A stretch of 64,000 nucleotides of DNA from Sporosarcina sp. P13 (GCF_002743055.1 NZ_PDYM01000005.1:88324-152323), one strand, 5' to 3'. Counted from the stretch's first letter, positions 27,136 through 36,601 are shown. Numbers and translations are program-made. The notes: generated by a model from the letters alone, not told the origin.

Positions 27136-28302
27136 TTAGAATGATCTTGGTAGTCCAAGTACGTGTTGAGCCATAAAACTTACGACTAAGTTATTCGATA
27201 TTGGTGCAATCATGAACAACCGCGCTTCTCGGAACTTTCTCTCGATATGATATTCAGTTGCAAAGCCATAGCCACCGTATGTGTCCATCGCAGCATTTGC
27301 TGCTTTCCACGCAGCTTTTGAAGCTAAGTACTTTGCCATATTTGCCTCAGCGCCACCCTTTTCACCTGCATCAAACATTTCCGCTGCCTTATCTCGCATA
27401 AGTTTCGCCGCTTCTATATCCATATAAGACTCCGCGATAGGAAATTGTATTCCCTGATTTTGACCGATTGGACGACCAAACACAACTCGTTCATTCGCAT
27501 ATTGTACAGACTTATCGACGAAGTAATATCCATCACCAATACTTTCAGATGCAATCAAAATACGTTCAGCATTCATACCACTTAGAACGTAGCTAAACCC
27601 TTTACCTTCTTCACCAATTAGGTTTTCTACAGGGATTTCTACATTTTCTAAGAAGATTTCTGTTGTTGCGTGATTAATCATCGTATCAATGTCTCGAATA
27701 GTAATATTATCTTTTTGATCATTCATGTCCAAAATAAACAAGCTCAACCCATCAGTTTTCTTTTTCACTTCATCTTTTGGCGTTGTTCTTGCCAATAACA
27801 GCATTAAATCTGAGTATTTAGATCTAGATATCCAAATCTTCTGACCATTGACAATATACTTATCACCTTTACGTACAGCAGTTGTCGTGATGCTAGTTGT
27901 ATCACTTCCAGCTGTTGGTTCAGTTATACCAAATGCCTGTAGTCGTAATTCACCCGTTGCAATTTTAGGTAAATAGCGGTTTTTTTGCTCTTCACTTCCG
28001 TGACTTAACAACGCACCCATCGTATACATTTGCGCATGACCAGCACCAGCATTTCCGCCCGATCGATTTATTTCCTCTAGAATGGCACTCGCCTCAACCA
28101 TACCTAGACCAGAACCACCATACTCTTCTGGGATTAACACAGAAAGCCAACCTTCATCTGTCAATGCTTGAATAAACTCACTTGGATAATCATTGTTTTT
28201 ATCAAGCTTTGCCCAATAATCTTCCGGAAACTTCCCACATAACGTACGAACACTTTTTCTAATTAGCTCGATTTCATCTTGTGTGCTTTTAACTTTTACC
28301 AT
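27136..28302 (-). CDS. acyl-CoA dehydrogenase family protein with altered active-site region
   Basis: 388 residues with the acyl-CoA dehydrogenase fold: IPEEYGGSGLGMVEAS, FGITEPTAGSDTTSI, NGQKIWISRSKYSD, DTYGGYGFATEYHIE and FREARLFMIAPISNNL. In most family members the last segment carries the catalytic base as YxGTNEI; here that position reads ISNNL, so the glutamate is missing. Some members place the base elsewhere, so loss of activity is not proven. FAD dehydrogenation with electrons to ETF is expected. GGAGG lies about 9 bases before the ATG. It sits between a crotonase and the MmgE/PrpD gene in one operon. Confidence 0.85.
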   Translation of the reverse strand: MVKVKSTQDEIELIRKSVRTLCGKFPEDYWAKLDKNNDYPSEFIQALTDEGWLSVLIPEEYGGSGLGMVEASAILEEINRSGGNAGAGHAQMYTMGALLSHGSEEQKNRYLPKIATGELRLQAFGITEPTAGSDTTSITTTAVRKGDKYIVNGQKIWISRSKYSDLMLLLARTTPKDEVKKKTDGLSLFILDMNDQKDNITIRDIDTMINHATTEIFLENVEIPVENLIGEEGKGFSYVLSGMNAERILIASESIGDGYYFVDKSVQYANERVVFGRPIGQNQGIQFPIAESYMDIEAAKLMRDKAAEMFDAGEKGGAEANMAKYLASKAAWKAANAAMDTYGGYGFATEYHIERKFREARLFMIAPISNNLVVSFMAQHVLGLPRSF

Positions 28303-28329
28303 AAATTTATTCCTCCAAGTGTTTAGTTT

Positions 28330-29124
28330 TTATTTCCCTGTCCAAACAGGATCTCTTTTTTCATTAAATGCATAGACACCTTCTAGACGATCTTCAGAAA
28401 ATGCACATTTGTAATATTGATCTAACTCAATTGTTAACGCTGTATTGATATCAGTCTGCAACCCTGTATCTACAGACTTTTTAATAGATTGAAGAGATAA
28501 TGGTGCATTTTTAGCAATAAGTTTTGCTACTTCGATCGTCTTCTCCATTAAATCATCAATAGAAAAGACATCGTTTGCTAAGCCTATTTCAAGTGCTTTT
28601 TGAGCATCAATCTGCTTACCAGTAAACAATAGCTCTTTTGCAAGTGCTACCGGAATAGCTCTTGGTAGGAGTTGTGTTCCACCTACGCCAGGAATAATCC
28701 CTAACTTCGCTTCTGGTAAACCTAACTTCGCGTGCTCAGCTACATATCGCAGATCACAACTCAGTATCATTTCCATCCCACCACCAAGGGCAAAGCCGTT
28801 AACTGCGGCAAGTACAGGGTACGGGAAAGTTCTGATCAATTCATACGCATCTTCAAAAATATCATGTTGTTTCTTCCATTGAATATTATCCATTGTTTTT
28901 CGTTCTTTCAAGTCTGCGCCCGGACAGAAACACCTTGTCCCACTACCCGTAATAATCAATGCTCTCACATCATCTTTATCCTTGAGCATCGAGATGCATT
29001 CTATCAACTCTTCAGCCATTAATGTACTCAACGAATTCATCGCATCTGGCCGATTGAGTTCAACAATATAGACGAATTCTTTCGCATGAGATTCATCCAG
29101 TACAATAGTTTTCCAATCAAACAT
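28330..29124 (-). CDS. enoyl-CoA hydratase/isomerase (crotonase) with both catalytic glutamates
   Basis: About 264 residues. Oxyanion-hole segment CFCPGADLKE, then GFALGGGMEMILSCDL and LPEAKLGIIPGVGGTQLLPR; the two glutamates used for water addition are present (GGGME and LPEA), pointing to true enoyl-CoA hydratase chemistry, as in the methylglutaconyl-CoA hydratase group too. The next upstream gene is an HMG-CoA-lyase-type enzyme, a pairing seen in leucine-type pathways. GGGAG is 9 bases before the ATG at 29124; a second ATG at 29130 is too close. Operon member, 33 bases from HMGL. Confidence 0.88.
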   Translation of the reverse strand: MFDWKTIVLDESHAKEFVYIVELNRPDAMNSLSTLMAEELIECISMLKDKDDVRALIITGSGTRCFCPGADLKERKTMDNIQWKKQHDIFEDAYELIRTFPYPVLAAVNGFALGGGMEMILSCDLRYVAEHAKLGLPEAKLGIIPGVGGTQLLPRAIPVALAKELLFTGKQIDAQKALEIGLANDVFSIDDLMEKTIEVAKLIAKNAPLSLQSIKKSVDTGLQTDINTALTIELDQYYKCAFSEDRLEGVYAFNEKRDPVWTGK

Positions 29125-29156
29125 TACCATTCACTCCCTTTAAATTACTATCTGTT

Positions 29157-30083
29157 TTAAACAGAAGGAATTGAGTACCTTCTATTATAAGGACCTGCTT
29201 TTACTATATAGCCGGAATTGGGGTGCTCTATGATTCTCTCTAATAGTCTAGACACTTCTAGCAACCGATCTAAATCGATAGTTGTTTCGATATTCATGCT
29301 ATGTAGCATATGGACAACATCTTCTGTACATACATTCCCTGTTGCACCAGGTGCGAAAGGACAGCCGCCAAGTCCGCCAAGCGCTGTATCAAAACTCGTT
29401 ACACCCGATTGAATTGCCGCTAAAATATTAGCTAAACCTAGTCCCCTTGTATTATGGAAGTGCAGACTCACATCCAGATCAGGTTGTGCAGCGAATACTT
29501 CATTTAACAATTCATGAACTTGTAGCGGATTTGCCATTCCAGTCGTATCCGCCAACGTTAAGTTATTGACCGTAAAGTGAGATAAACTTTCTAGGATTGT
29601 CAAAATTCTTTCGATTGAAATATCTCCTTCAAACGGGCATCCAAATGTAGTTGCAATTGTAACGTCTAACAACATATCATTTACTTTACAAAAGTTATCG
29701 ATCAATCGTAGTTCTTCTAATGATTCTTGTGTAGTGCTTTGAACATTTTGCAGATTATGTGTATCACTTGCCGAAAAAACAAAATTCACTTGCTTTACAG
29801 CGAAACTTTTTGCTATTTCAACACCTTTTAAGTTTGGAACTAATGCGATCAAGTCTGCATCTTCATTCCCATTAGTAATGTTCGTGAACAATTCGCCACT
29901 AGTTGCCATTTGCGGAACTCTTTTGGGGTGGACAAACGAACCGAATTCAAATGACTTTACGCCAGCAACTTGTAACTCATTAAATAAAAGAGTTTTCTCC
30001 TCTACACTTAAGATCTTTTTCTCAAGTTGCAATCCATCACGCAAGACTACTTCATTTATTTTAATCACTTTTGGAAGTTCCAT
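29157..30083 (-). CDS. HMG-CoA lyase family enzyme (DRE-TIM metallolyase)
   Basis: About 308 residues of a TIM-barrel lyase. Motifs: EVVLRDGLQLEKK (metal and catalytic Arg-Asp), SASDTHNLQNV, LADTTGMANP, LHFHNTRGLG and GGLGGCPFAPGATGNV with the conserved cysteine. Members split 3-hydroxy-3-methylglutaryl-CoA into acetyl-CoA and acetoacetate; (R)-citramalyl-CoA lyases belong to the same family. The adjacent CaiB CoA-transferase (27 bases upstream) fits a transferase-lyase pair, as in citramalate-type routes, but also leucine-type degradation. GGGGG is 9 bases before the ATG at 30083, favoured over 30101. Confidence 0.85.
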   Translation of the reverse strand: MELPKVIKINEVVLRDGLQLEKKILSVEEKTLLFNELQVAGVKSFEFGSFVHPKRVPQMATSGELFTNITNGNEDADLIALVPNLKGVEIAKSFAVKQVNFVFSASDTHNLQNVQSTTQESLEELRLIDNFCKVNDMLLDVTIATTFGCPFEGDISIERILTILESLSHFTVNNLTLADTTGMANPLQVHELLNEVFAAQPDLDVSLHFHNTRGLGLANILAAIQSGVTSFDTALGGLGGCPFAPGATGNVCTEDVVHMLHSMNIETTIDLDRLLEVSRLLERIIEHPNSGYIVKAGPYNRRYSIPSV

Positions 30084-30110
30084 CTCAACTATCCCCCTCA
30101 CACCATTATT

Positions 30111-31355
30111 TCAATCAACCTCTATAACAGTTGTATTTTTCATTTTCTTTTCCAATTTTTCATCAATATTATGGACAATACCTTTTGCAATAAGTTCATC
30201 AATCTTTTCTTCAGACAGCCCACTATCTTTTAGAACCATTCTTGTATCTTCACCTAATAATGGTGGAGCCTTTTCTATTTTAATAGGCGTCTCCGACAAA
30301 CTTATCGGCAACCGAATTAGCCTCATATTATCTATTAATGGATGATCAACCTGTTGCAGCATCTCAGTGCTTTGAGTTTGTGGATGATCAATCATGTTTG
30401 AGATCTTCTGGATAATTGAACTCGGCACACCAGCCTCATCAATTTTCTTCATCCAGAAATCCGCATCTTTCTTCACGAGAACACTTTCAATCTCTCTCGA
30501 TAACTCCTCTCGATTTTCCAATCGATTCGTATTGGAACTAAATCTCGAATCGCTTGCCCATTCTTCTTTATCGAGAACTTTACATAACTTTTTAAATAGC
30601 GATTCATTTGAAATACCAATCATAATCTCCGATGTAGCTGTTCTAAAAGCACCATAAGGAGCAAAAGCAGCATGTCCTGCACCTAATTTAACCGGCTCAC
30701 GTCCATCAGCCATATAGGACATCAAATGATAATTCGTCCAGAAAACACCCGTTTCAAACAAAGAAGTTTCTACTTTTTGACCCATGCCCGTTTTTTCTTT
30801 ATGAAGCAATGCGGACAATATTCCTATTGCTCCCCACATAGCACTCCCTTGATCGAGAATAGATACAGCAGCTCTCGCGGGAGCCCCACCTGCAGGTCCA
30901 TTGATACTCATAATGCCAGTTCCTGCTTGAACAATTGCATCATAGCCAGGTTTAGGACTATCAGGACCCTTTTGTCCATAGGCAGTCAATGAACAATATA
31001 TTAATTCCGGATTAATAGATTTCAGGTCTTCGTAGCTCAAACCCATATCTCCAGCTTTCCCAAGTCGGAAGTTCTCAACAAAAACATCCGCCTCTTTAAC
31101 AAAATCTCTTACCAACTCTCGACCTTCTTCTGTTTTTAAATCAATAATGATAGATCGTTTATTGCGATTGATTTGAAGGTAGTAAACACCTTCACCTTCC
31201 CACATCGGCCCCATATTCCGAGAATCATCACCATTCACAGGCCTTTCAATCTTAATAACCTCTGCCCCTAGATCCCCCAGAATCATTGTCAGACTAGGTC
31301 CTGATATATTCGAAGTAATATCAATCACTTTAATTCCTTCTAATGGTCTAACCAT
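30111..31355 (-). CDS. CaiB/BaiF family CoA-transferase (class III), second copy
   Basis: About 414 residues: MVRPLEGIKVIDITSN, GAEVIKIERPVNGDD, NRNKRSIIIDLKTEEG, DVFVENFRLGKAGDMGL, CSLTAYGQKGPDSPKPGYD with the catalytic aspartate region, and AVSILDQGSAMWG. Expected to move CoA between a thioester donor and an organic acid. GGAGG is 8 bases before the ATG at 31355. It lies between the dienoyl-CoA reductase-like SDR and the HMG-CoA-lyase-type gene. Clearly a different subgroup from the copy at 20133 (longer and different middle). Confidence 0.88.
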   Translation of the reverse strand: MVRPLEGIKVIDITSNISGPSLTMILGDLGAEVIKIERPVNGDDSRNMGPMWEGEGVYYLQINRNKRSIIIDLKTEEGRELVRDFVKEADVFVENFRLGKAGDMGLSYEDLKSINPELIYCSLTAYGQKGPDSPKPGYDAIVQAGTGIMSINGPAGGAPARAAVSILDQGSAMWGAIGILSALLHKEKTGMGQKVETSLFETGVFWTNYHLMSYMADGREPVKLGAGHAAFAPYGAFRTATSEIMIGISNESLFKKLCKVLDKEEWASDSRFSSNTNRLENREELSREIESVLVKKDADFWMKKIDEAGVPSSIIQKISNMIDHPQTQSTEMLQQVDHPLIDNMRLIRLPISLSETPIKIEKAPPLLGEDTRMVLKDSGLSEEKIDELIAKGIVHNIDEKLEKKMKNTTVIEVD

Positions 31356-31411
31356 GAATTCTTCCTCCATTCAGTTACGTATTTACTGATGGTACTGACA
31401 CATTTCTTTAC

Positions 31412-32182
31412 TCAGAGTTTATACTGCTCGTTATTTAACCACTTACCACCATCAATCGTTATACACTCTCCATTGATGAAAGCCGATTTAGCGTTTAATA
31501 AGTATTCAGCCAAGTCCGCAATTTCTTCTTTTGTGCCAAAGCGTTTTAACGGTATTGCATTCATCGCACTTTTATGTACGTTCTGACTTTCAATGAGTCT
31601 TGCAACACCTTCTGTATCGTCGATTGGTCCAGGTGCAATGCCGTTAACTCTAATTCCATACTTGCTACCCCATTCAACCGCAAGCGTCCTAGTCATCGCC
31701 AACACACCCGCTTTAGCTGATGCAGAATGAATCATTCCAGGTCCTGCTCCCCACGCGTAGGTGGCTATAATATTCAAAATACTTCCTTTATAACCTTTCG
31801 CAATCCATTCCTTACCCACTACTTGTGAACAGTACCAAGTTCCATTAAGTACAATATCAATTACAGATTTCCATCCGTTATATGACAGATCTTCTGCCGG
31901 ACAAACAAAGTTACCCGCAGCATTATTTACTAGAAAATCAATTTGACCAAATTTTTCAGTTGTTTTGCGAACCATTTCCTCAACTTGAGCTGTATCTCTG
32001 ACATCCATTTGAAAAGGAAATACAGAACCTCCCAATTGCTCGATCTCCTCTTTCGCTATATCCAATCGCTCAGCATTTCTCCCCGTGATTACAACATTTG
32101 CACCTTCGTTTGCAAACTTTATCGCCATCGCTTTGCCAAGTCCGCTACTACCACCTGTAACAATTACAGTTTTTCCATTCAT
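31412..32182 (-). CDS. fadH: 2,4-dienoyl-CoA reductase-like SDR (FadH type)
   Basis: 256-residue SDR with the nucleotide site TGGSSGLGKA and NNAAGNF. The standard YxxxK catalytic pair is absent; the segment reads IHSASAKAGVLAMTRTLAVE and continues GIRVNGIAPGPIDDTEG, the signature of DECR2/Bacillus FadH (YkuF) 2,4-dienoyl-CoA reductases, which reduce unsaturated acyl-CoA with NADPH. That lets unsaturated chains enter beta-oxidation. GGAG precedes the ATG by 8 bases. It follows a TRAP receptor gene and precedes the second CaiB gene in the same operon. The gene symbol reflects family resemblance, not proof. Confidence 0.78.
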   Translation of the reverse strand: MNGKTVIVTGGSSGLGKAMAIKFANEGANVVITGRNAERLDIAKEEIEQLGGSVFPFQMDVRDTAQVEEMVRKTTEKFGQIDFLVNNAAGNFVCPAEDLSYNGWKSVIDIVLNGTWYCSQVVGKEWIAKGYKGSILNIIATYAWGAGPGMIHSASAKAGVLAMTRTLAVEWGSKYGIRVNGIAPGPIDDTEGVARLIESQNVHKSAMNAIPLKRFGTKEEIADLAEYLLNAKSAFINGECITIDGGKWLNNEQYKL

Positions 32183-32228
32183 AAAAACAACTCCTATCTA
32201 TTTCAATTCAATTACATAAACAGAGTAA

Positions 32229-33293
32229 TTATTTGTACTTTCCTACTTCTTCTTTAAACTTATTTACTATTTCTATATAATCAACTTCTGTTTTTTCACT
32301 CATTAAAGTTGTTTCTATTTCACTATAAAATTGTTTCCATTGCGCATCTTCTTCAGGTGTTAGTTCTCGTATAGTTATTCCTAAATCTTTCAATTCCTTT
32401 TTCACCGCATCATTTGCATCGTCTAAATACTTCGCATAACTTTCAGTCACCTCATCGCCAACTTGAACAAGAATCTCTTTTATATCTTCAGGTAATTTTT
32501 GATATACATCTTCATTAATGATTAATCCAGTAGCTAGTCCACCAAATGAAATACCATCCGTTCCATACTTGGCCAATTCAGAAAAACCATAGTCATTCAT
32601 CGACGTAGCGTTCAATACGAGAGAATCATATACCCCCCTATCAAAAGCCTCATAGAATTCCGAAGCGGTCAGATTGATTGGTGTGCCACCCAATGCGGAA
32701 ACCGCCTTATTTAAGGCTTCCCCGGTTACTCTAGCTTTTACGCCTTTAATATCACTTGGCAATATGATCTCTTTGCCCTTTGTCCAAAACTCATTTGGAA
32801 GAAGCGCACTGCTCACTAATGGTCTAACACCATTATCCAAAAAGTCAGTTTCTAGTACCGGACTTTCTTTATTTAGCATATGTAATGCCTTTGTTCCTTC
32901 ATAAGAATTATTGTACAAACCCGGTATACCTAGTAAACTACCAGTTATAGGCATCAAACTCGGGGTATATGTTGAAACTATAAAACTCAAATCCGTTACG
33001 CCGCCACTAGTTAAATCATATAGATCACCAGCTTTACCTAATTGTTCAGAAGGATAAAAATCAAATTCAACTTGTCCGTCAGTTAATTCCGTTACCTTTT
33101 CCATAAACGGAATAAAAACCCCTTCATGCAAAGTATGTGTTACTGGTTGCGATGCGGCTAGTTTCAATGTGATCGGTTCTATTGATTTATCATCTGCATT
33201 TTCTGTCCCCTTCTTTAGTTCATTCGAATTTCCACATGCAGTTGCTAAGAGTAGAACAATAGCCATTACCAAATATATCAAGACCTTCTTCAT
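32229..33293 (-). CDS. orphan TRAP transporter receptor (DctP family)
   Basis: About 354 residues; lipoprotein signal ending at C20 (ATAC). Family pattern: LKLAASQPVTHTL, TDGQVEFDFYPSEQLGKA, PGLYNNSYEG, VKARVTGEALNKA with the ligand arginine, and YEAFDRGVYDS. Closest in design to the receptors at 13741 and 23310. No permease genes adjoin; the nearest related pair is at 21330/22661. The ATG at 33293 follows GGAGGAG; a TTG one codon upstream is also open. It lies 46 bases ahead of the dienoyl-CoA reductase-like gene, behind a possible terminator at 33501, so it may head its own transcript. Confidence 0.88.
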   Translation of the reverse strand: MKKVLIYLVMAIVLLLATACGNSNELKKGTENADDKSIEPITLKLAASQPVTHTLHEGVFIPFMEKVTELTDGQVEFDFYPSEQLGKAGDLYDLTSGGVTDLSFIVSTYTPSLMPITGSLLGIPGLYNNSYEGTKALHMLNKESPVLETDFLDNGVRPLVSSALLPNEFWTKGKEIILPSDIKGVKARVTGEALNKAVSALGGTPINLTASEFYEAFDRGVYDSLVLNATSMNDYGFSELAKYGTDGISFGGLATGLIINEDVYQKLPEDIKEILVQVGDEVTESYAKYLDDANDAVKKELKDLGITIRELTPEEDAQWKQFYSEIETTLMSEKTEVDYIEIVNKFKEEVGKYK

Positions 33294-33500
33294 CAATATT
33301 TTCTCCTCCTTTATTATGAAGCAGTTTAATATTCTGTCACGTTAAGGGTTATGTTCATCCAGCAGAAGTTTGAGTATTTTCTAAAGGAGTTATTAATTTC
33401 TCATCCCTCAAAACGAAATTCATCTCCACCCCTCGTCTATACATCTACTTTAAATAAGGAGGCTTCTGCTGATTAAAGATAATCCTCGGAATGGTTTGTC

Positions 33501-33529
33501 CCCAAAAAGGTCACATCAACCTTTTTGGG
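33501..33529 (-). terminator. hairpin after the MaoC gene
   Basis: Arms CCCAAAAAGG and complement around a 9-base loop, 24 bases past the MaoC stop; it lacks a strong T tract, so it may only attenuate. Confidence 0.5.
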
Positions 33530-33552
33530 TTACAACCTGTTCCACCAACTAA

Positions 33553-33936
33553 TTATTTCTTCCGAACTTCAAACTTGGCTTGGACTTTGACTTCTCCAAT
33601 TTCATTACTCGCCTTCGCTTCACATATCCAGCGATCTTCGGTTTCGTCTAGAATACTGCCAGTAACATTAATTTTTTCTCCCGGTTTCGTTATAGCTTTG
33701 AATCTCACGCCAAATTTAGCCAAATCTTTAACAGGAACCCAGTCTCCAATTGCTTGGCCGATAAAGCCCATAACCATTAATCCATGCGCAATTACGTCAT
33801 CCATTCCAGCCTTTTGAGCAAAAGGAACGACCGTGTGAATTGGATTGAAATCTCCCGAAGCTCCTGCATAGCGAACGATTTGGGTATGTGTTATTTCATC
33901 TTTTTGAAGTGTTTCAAATTGATATCCAATGTTCAT
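33553..33936 (-). CDS. MaoC family dehydratase (hotdog)
   Basis: 127 residues with the hydratase-2 motif YAGASGDFNPIHT, in which the Asp and His of R-specific enoyl-CoA hydratases are visible, followed by GMDDVIAHGLMVMGFIG. It should add water to an enoyl-CoA. It is 12 bases after the companion MaoC-like gene at 33948, and both follow the SDR at 34447; together the three match the dehydrogenase plus N- and C-halves of MFE-2-type hydratase. GGAGGG precedes the ATG. Confidence 0.85.
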   Translation of the reverse strand: MNIGYQFETLQKDEITHTQIVRYAGASGDFNPIHTVVPFAQKAGMDDVIAHGLMVMGFIGQAIGDWVPVKDLAKFGVRFKAITKPGEKINVTGSILDETEDRWICEAKASNEIGEVKVQAKFEVRKK

Positions 33937-33947
33937 TAGTTTCCCTC

Positions 33948-34364
33948 CTAGTGCTTTTCAATAATAGTTGCCCGGCTAATTAAAACTAATTCATTATGTT
34001 GATTAATGAATTCCTTTTTCATTACAATAAAGGTCATCGCTGCTTTTGAATAAACATCTTCGATAATGGCATTAACGGTGATTTCATCGCCTGGATTCAT
34101 TTCACCTAAATATTCATATTCCTGCTCGCCATGCAGCACTCTGGCAACATCTAAACCAAGAAGCGCTGAAGCGGATGACTGACCACCCCAATATTCAACT
34201 ACCGCAGCAAAAGTTGGAGGTAATGCCTCCCCGTTTATATAACTGTCCCGCTGATCTCCAATCGCAATTGCAAGTTCCCGAATCTTCGCTTTTTCAATGG
34301 TATACGTATATGATTCCAGTTTAATACTTTTCAATCGTTCCAAGTTAGACGCTACATCGTTCAA
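33948..34364 (-). CDS. MaoC-like N-terminal hotdog protein (FAS1-like dehydratase domain)
   Basis: About 138 residues of hotdog type, with IRELAIAIGDQRDSY and PPTFAAVVEYWGG; the catalytic Asp/His motif of hydratase 2 is not visible, matching the non-catalytic half of split MaoC hydratases. It presumably pairs with the protein at 33553 to form a heterodimeric enoyl-CoA hydratase. Start is uncertain: an ATG at 34397 has no ribosome site, while GGAGAGG stands 6 bases before an in-frame TTG at 34364, which I prefer. Confidence 0.75.
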   Translation of the reverse strand: MNDVASNLERLKSIKLESYTYTIEKAKIRELAIAIGDQRDSYINGEALPPTFAAVVEYWGGQSSASALLGLDVARVLHGEQEYEYLGEMNPGDEITVNAIIEDVYSKAAMTFIVMKKEFINQHNELVLISRATIIEKH

Positions 34365-34446
34365 ATTAAACCTCTCCTCTCTCACAGTAATATTCATTCA
34401 ATTTGTCTAGTAAAATACGAAATATATATTCAAAAATCACACATAA

Positions 34447-35358
34447 TTAAACGAGCGGCTCGTACGGGAATACATCCGAACTGACTTCTAAAGGAGTGAA
34501 GCTTGATTGAAGAGCGCCTTTGATGTCACTCAGACTTTCAACTGACCATCCTTCAGCATTATAAACAGAGCGCACCGGACGCGGTTGTGAGAACACCATA
34601 ATTTCTTTTCCTCTGACGCCGAAGATTTGACCCGAGACGTCTGAAGCATCTTCTGAAGCTAAGAATGCCACGAGCGGCGCGATATGTGCCGGTGATAATT
34701 GCTTTAATTTCTTAACACGCGCCTCTTCTGCCTCTGTATCCGTTGGAATAGTTCCAATCAGGCGGCTCCACGCAAATGGTGAAATACAGTTAGAAGTTAC
34801 ATTATATCTAGCCATATCCAGTGCCGTTACCTTAGATAGACCAACAATTCCCAGCTTAGCAGCAGCGTAGTTTGACTGCCCGATATTACCGATCAATCCT
34901 GAAGTTGATGTGAAGTTGATAAAGCGTCCGCTTTTCTGCTCCTTAAAGTGAGTAGAAGCTGCACTAATCATGTTAAAGCAGCCTTTTAAGTGAACTTGAA
35001 GGACAGAATCCCATTCACTTTCGCTCATTTTAAACACCATGCGGTCTCTTAAGATTCCGGCATTATTTACAACGATATCGATTCTTCCAAACGCATCAAG
35101 AGCTGTCTGAACAATATTATGTGCGCTGTCGTATTCTGCTACGGAATCGTAGTTTGCAACCGCTTTCCCGCCTGCATCAGTAATTTCTTTTACTACATCA
35201 TCAGCTACTTTAGAGTCTTCACCCTCACCGACAGAACTTGCCCCTAAATCATTGACGACTACGCTTGCCCCTTCTTTCGCTAGCAATAATGCGATGTCAC
35301 GTCCAATCCCTCTTCCTGATCCAGTTACGATTGCTACTTTACCTGTTAAATTTGTCAT
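34447..35358 (-). CDS. SDR oxidoreductase, MFE-2-type hydroxyacyl-CoA dehydrogenase
   Basis: 303-residue SDR: TGSGRGIGRD, the long VVVNDLGASSVGEGEDSK segment and DRMVFKMSESEWD, catalytic SNYAAAK (Tyr, Lys), and NCISPFAWSRLIGTIP. These segments are characteristic of the dehydrogenase domain of peroxisomal MFE-2 and its bacterial relatives, which oxidise 3-hydroxyacyl-CoA. The two downstream MaoC genes supply the hydratase part that is fused in MFE-2. AAGGG lies before the ATG. Spacing to the acyl-CoA dehydrogenase upstream is 64 bases. Confidence 0.85.
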   Translation of the reverse strand: MTNLTGKVAIVTGSGRGIGRDIALLLAKEGASVVVNDLGASSVGEGEDSKVADDVVKEITDAGGKAVANYDSVAEYDSAHNIVQTALDAFGRIDIVVNNAGILRDRMVFKMSESEWDSVLQVHLKGCFNMISAASTHFKEQKSGRFINFTSTSGLIGNIGQSNYAAAKLGIVGLSKVTALDMARYNVTSNCISPFAWSRLIGTIPTDTEAEEARVKKLKQLSPAHIAPLVAFLASEDASDVSGQIFGVRGKEIMVFSQPRPVRSVYNAEGWSVESLSDIKGALQSSFTPLEVSSDVFPYEPLV

Positions 35359-35422
35359 ATAAAACCCTTCTCTCTTCTATTTTTTTACTGTATATTTGTA
35401 AGCCCTTTCATTACGCAAATCA

Positions 35423-36601
35423 TTACAATCCTAATTGTTTCGCAATGATCACTTTCATGATTTCATTACTTCCTGCATAGACCGTTGTAATCGGAATATC
35501 ACGATAACGTCTAGCAATCTTATACTCCTCCATATAGCCATACCCTCCATGAAGTTGCATACATTCCCCTGAGATTCGTTTTGCCATATCCGTAATCCAC
35601 CACTTCGCCATGGATACTTCTGTTACGATTTCTTCTGCTTTCATATGCTTGATAATCAGATCATCTATGAACGTTCTACCAATCTGTACTTGCGTCGCAA
35701 TCTCCGCAACTTTAAATTGTGTATTTTGAAGTTTACTGAGGGGTGCCCCAAAAGCTTCGCGTTTTGTAACATAGTCTACAGTTAAGCTAAGCATATCTTC
35801 AGCCGCTACCAACGCATTGTTCGCAGATACAATTCTTTCTTGCTGTAATTTTTGCATTAAGTATGAGAATCCTCTACCTTCTTCACCGAGTAGATTCTCA
35901 ACGGGTACGCGTACATCTTCAAAAATCAATTCCGAAGTGTCTTGACTATGCATCCCAATCTTTTCTAACTTTTTCCCGCGAGAGAATCCAGGCATACCCC
36001 TCTCAACGATCAATAAGCTTACACCTCTGTGAGCAGGCTTGATCTTAGTATCCGTTTTACAAGCTACTATAACTACATCCGCATGGATACCGTTCGTAAT
36101 AAACGTTTTTTCGCCATTCAATATATAATGATCGCCATCTCTCACTGCAGTTGTTTTAATATTAGCTAAGTCTGATCCAGTACCTGGTTCAGTCATCGCA
36201 ATCGCAGAAATACTTTCACCTGTTACAAATTTCGGTAAGTACTTTCTCTTTTGTTGCTCAGTACCAAAAGAATCAATGTAAGGAACAACAATGTTACTAT
36301 GCGTTGATATCCCGAGAATTCCGGCACCAATTCTTGATAACTCTTCTCCTAAAATAGTAGAGAATCCGAAATCTAGACCCAATCCACCGTATTCTTCGCC
36401 AACCTCTGGACATATAAATCCATTCTCTCCAAGACCCTCCCAAAACGTTCGGGGGACTAGTCGATCTTTTTCCCATTGATCATAATTTGGAACAGCTTCT
36501 CTTTCAAGATACTTCTGTAATGTTTCACGGAACATCGTATGTTCAGTAGTAAAGAAAGGACGCTTAGACTTTTCGCTTTGTAGTATCGTAGCTGTTTTCA
36601 C
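35423..36601 (-). CDS. acyl-CoA dehydrogenase
   Basis: 392 residues; motifs GEEYGGLGLDFGFS, IAMTEPGTGSDLANI, GEKTFITNGIHAD, MQLHGGYGYMEEYKI and VYAGSNEIMKVIIAKQ with the catalytic glutamate (SNE). Uses FAD and passes electrons to ETF. Start is a GTG at 36601 with GGAG 8 bases upstream, giving MKTATI. It lies between the crotonase at 36686 and the MFE-2-like SDR, so it is the first oxidation step of that set. Substrate chain length unknown. Confidence 0.92.
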   Translation of the reverse strand: MKTATILQSEKSKRPFFTTEHTMFRETLQKYLEREAVPNYDQWEKDRLVPRTFWEGLGENGFICPEVGEEYGGLGLDFGFSTILGEELSRIGAGILGISTHSNIVVPYIDSFGTEQQKRKYLPKFVTGESISAIAMTEPGTGSDLANIKTTAVRDGDHYILNGEKTFITNGIHADVVIVACKTDTKIKPAHRGVSLLIVERGMPGFSRGKKLEKIGMHSQDTSELIFEDVRVPVENLLGEEGRGFSYLMQKLQQERIVSANNALVAAEDMLSLTVDYVTKREAFGAPLSKLQNTQFKVAEIATQVQIGRTFIDDLIIKHMKAEEIVTEVSMAKWWITDMAKRISGECMQLHGGYGYMEEYKIARRYRDIPITTVYAGSNEIMKVIIAKQLGL

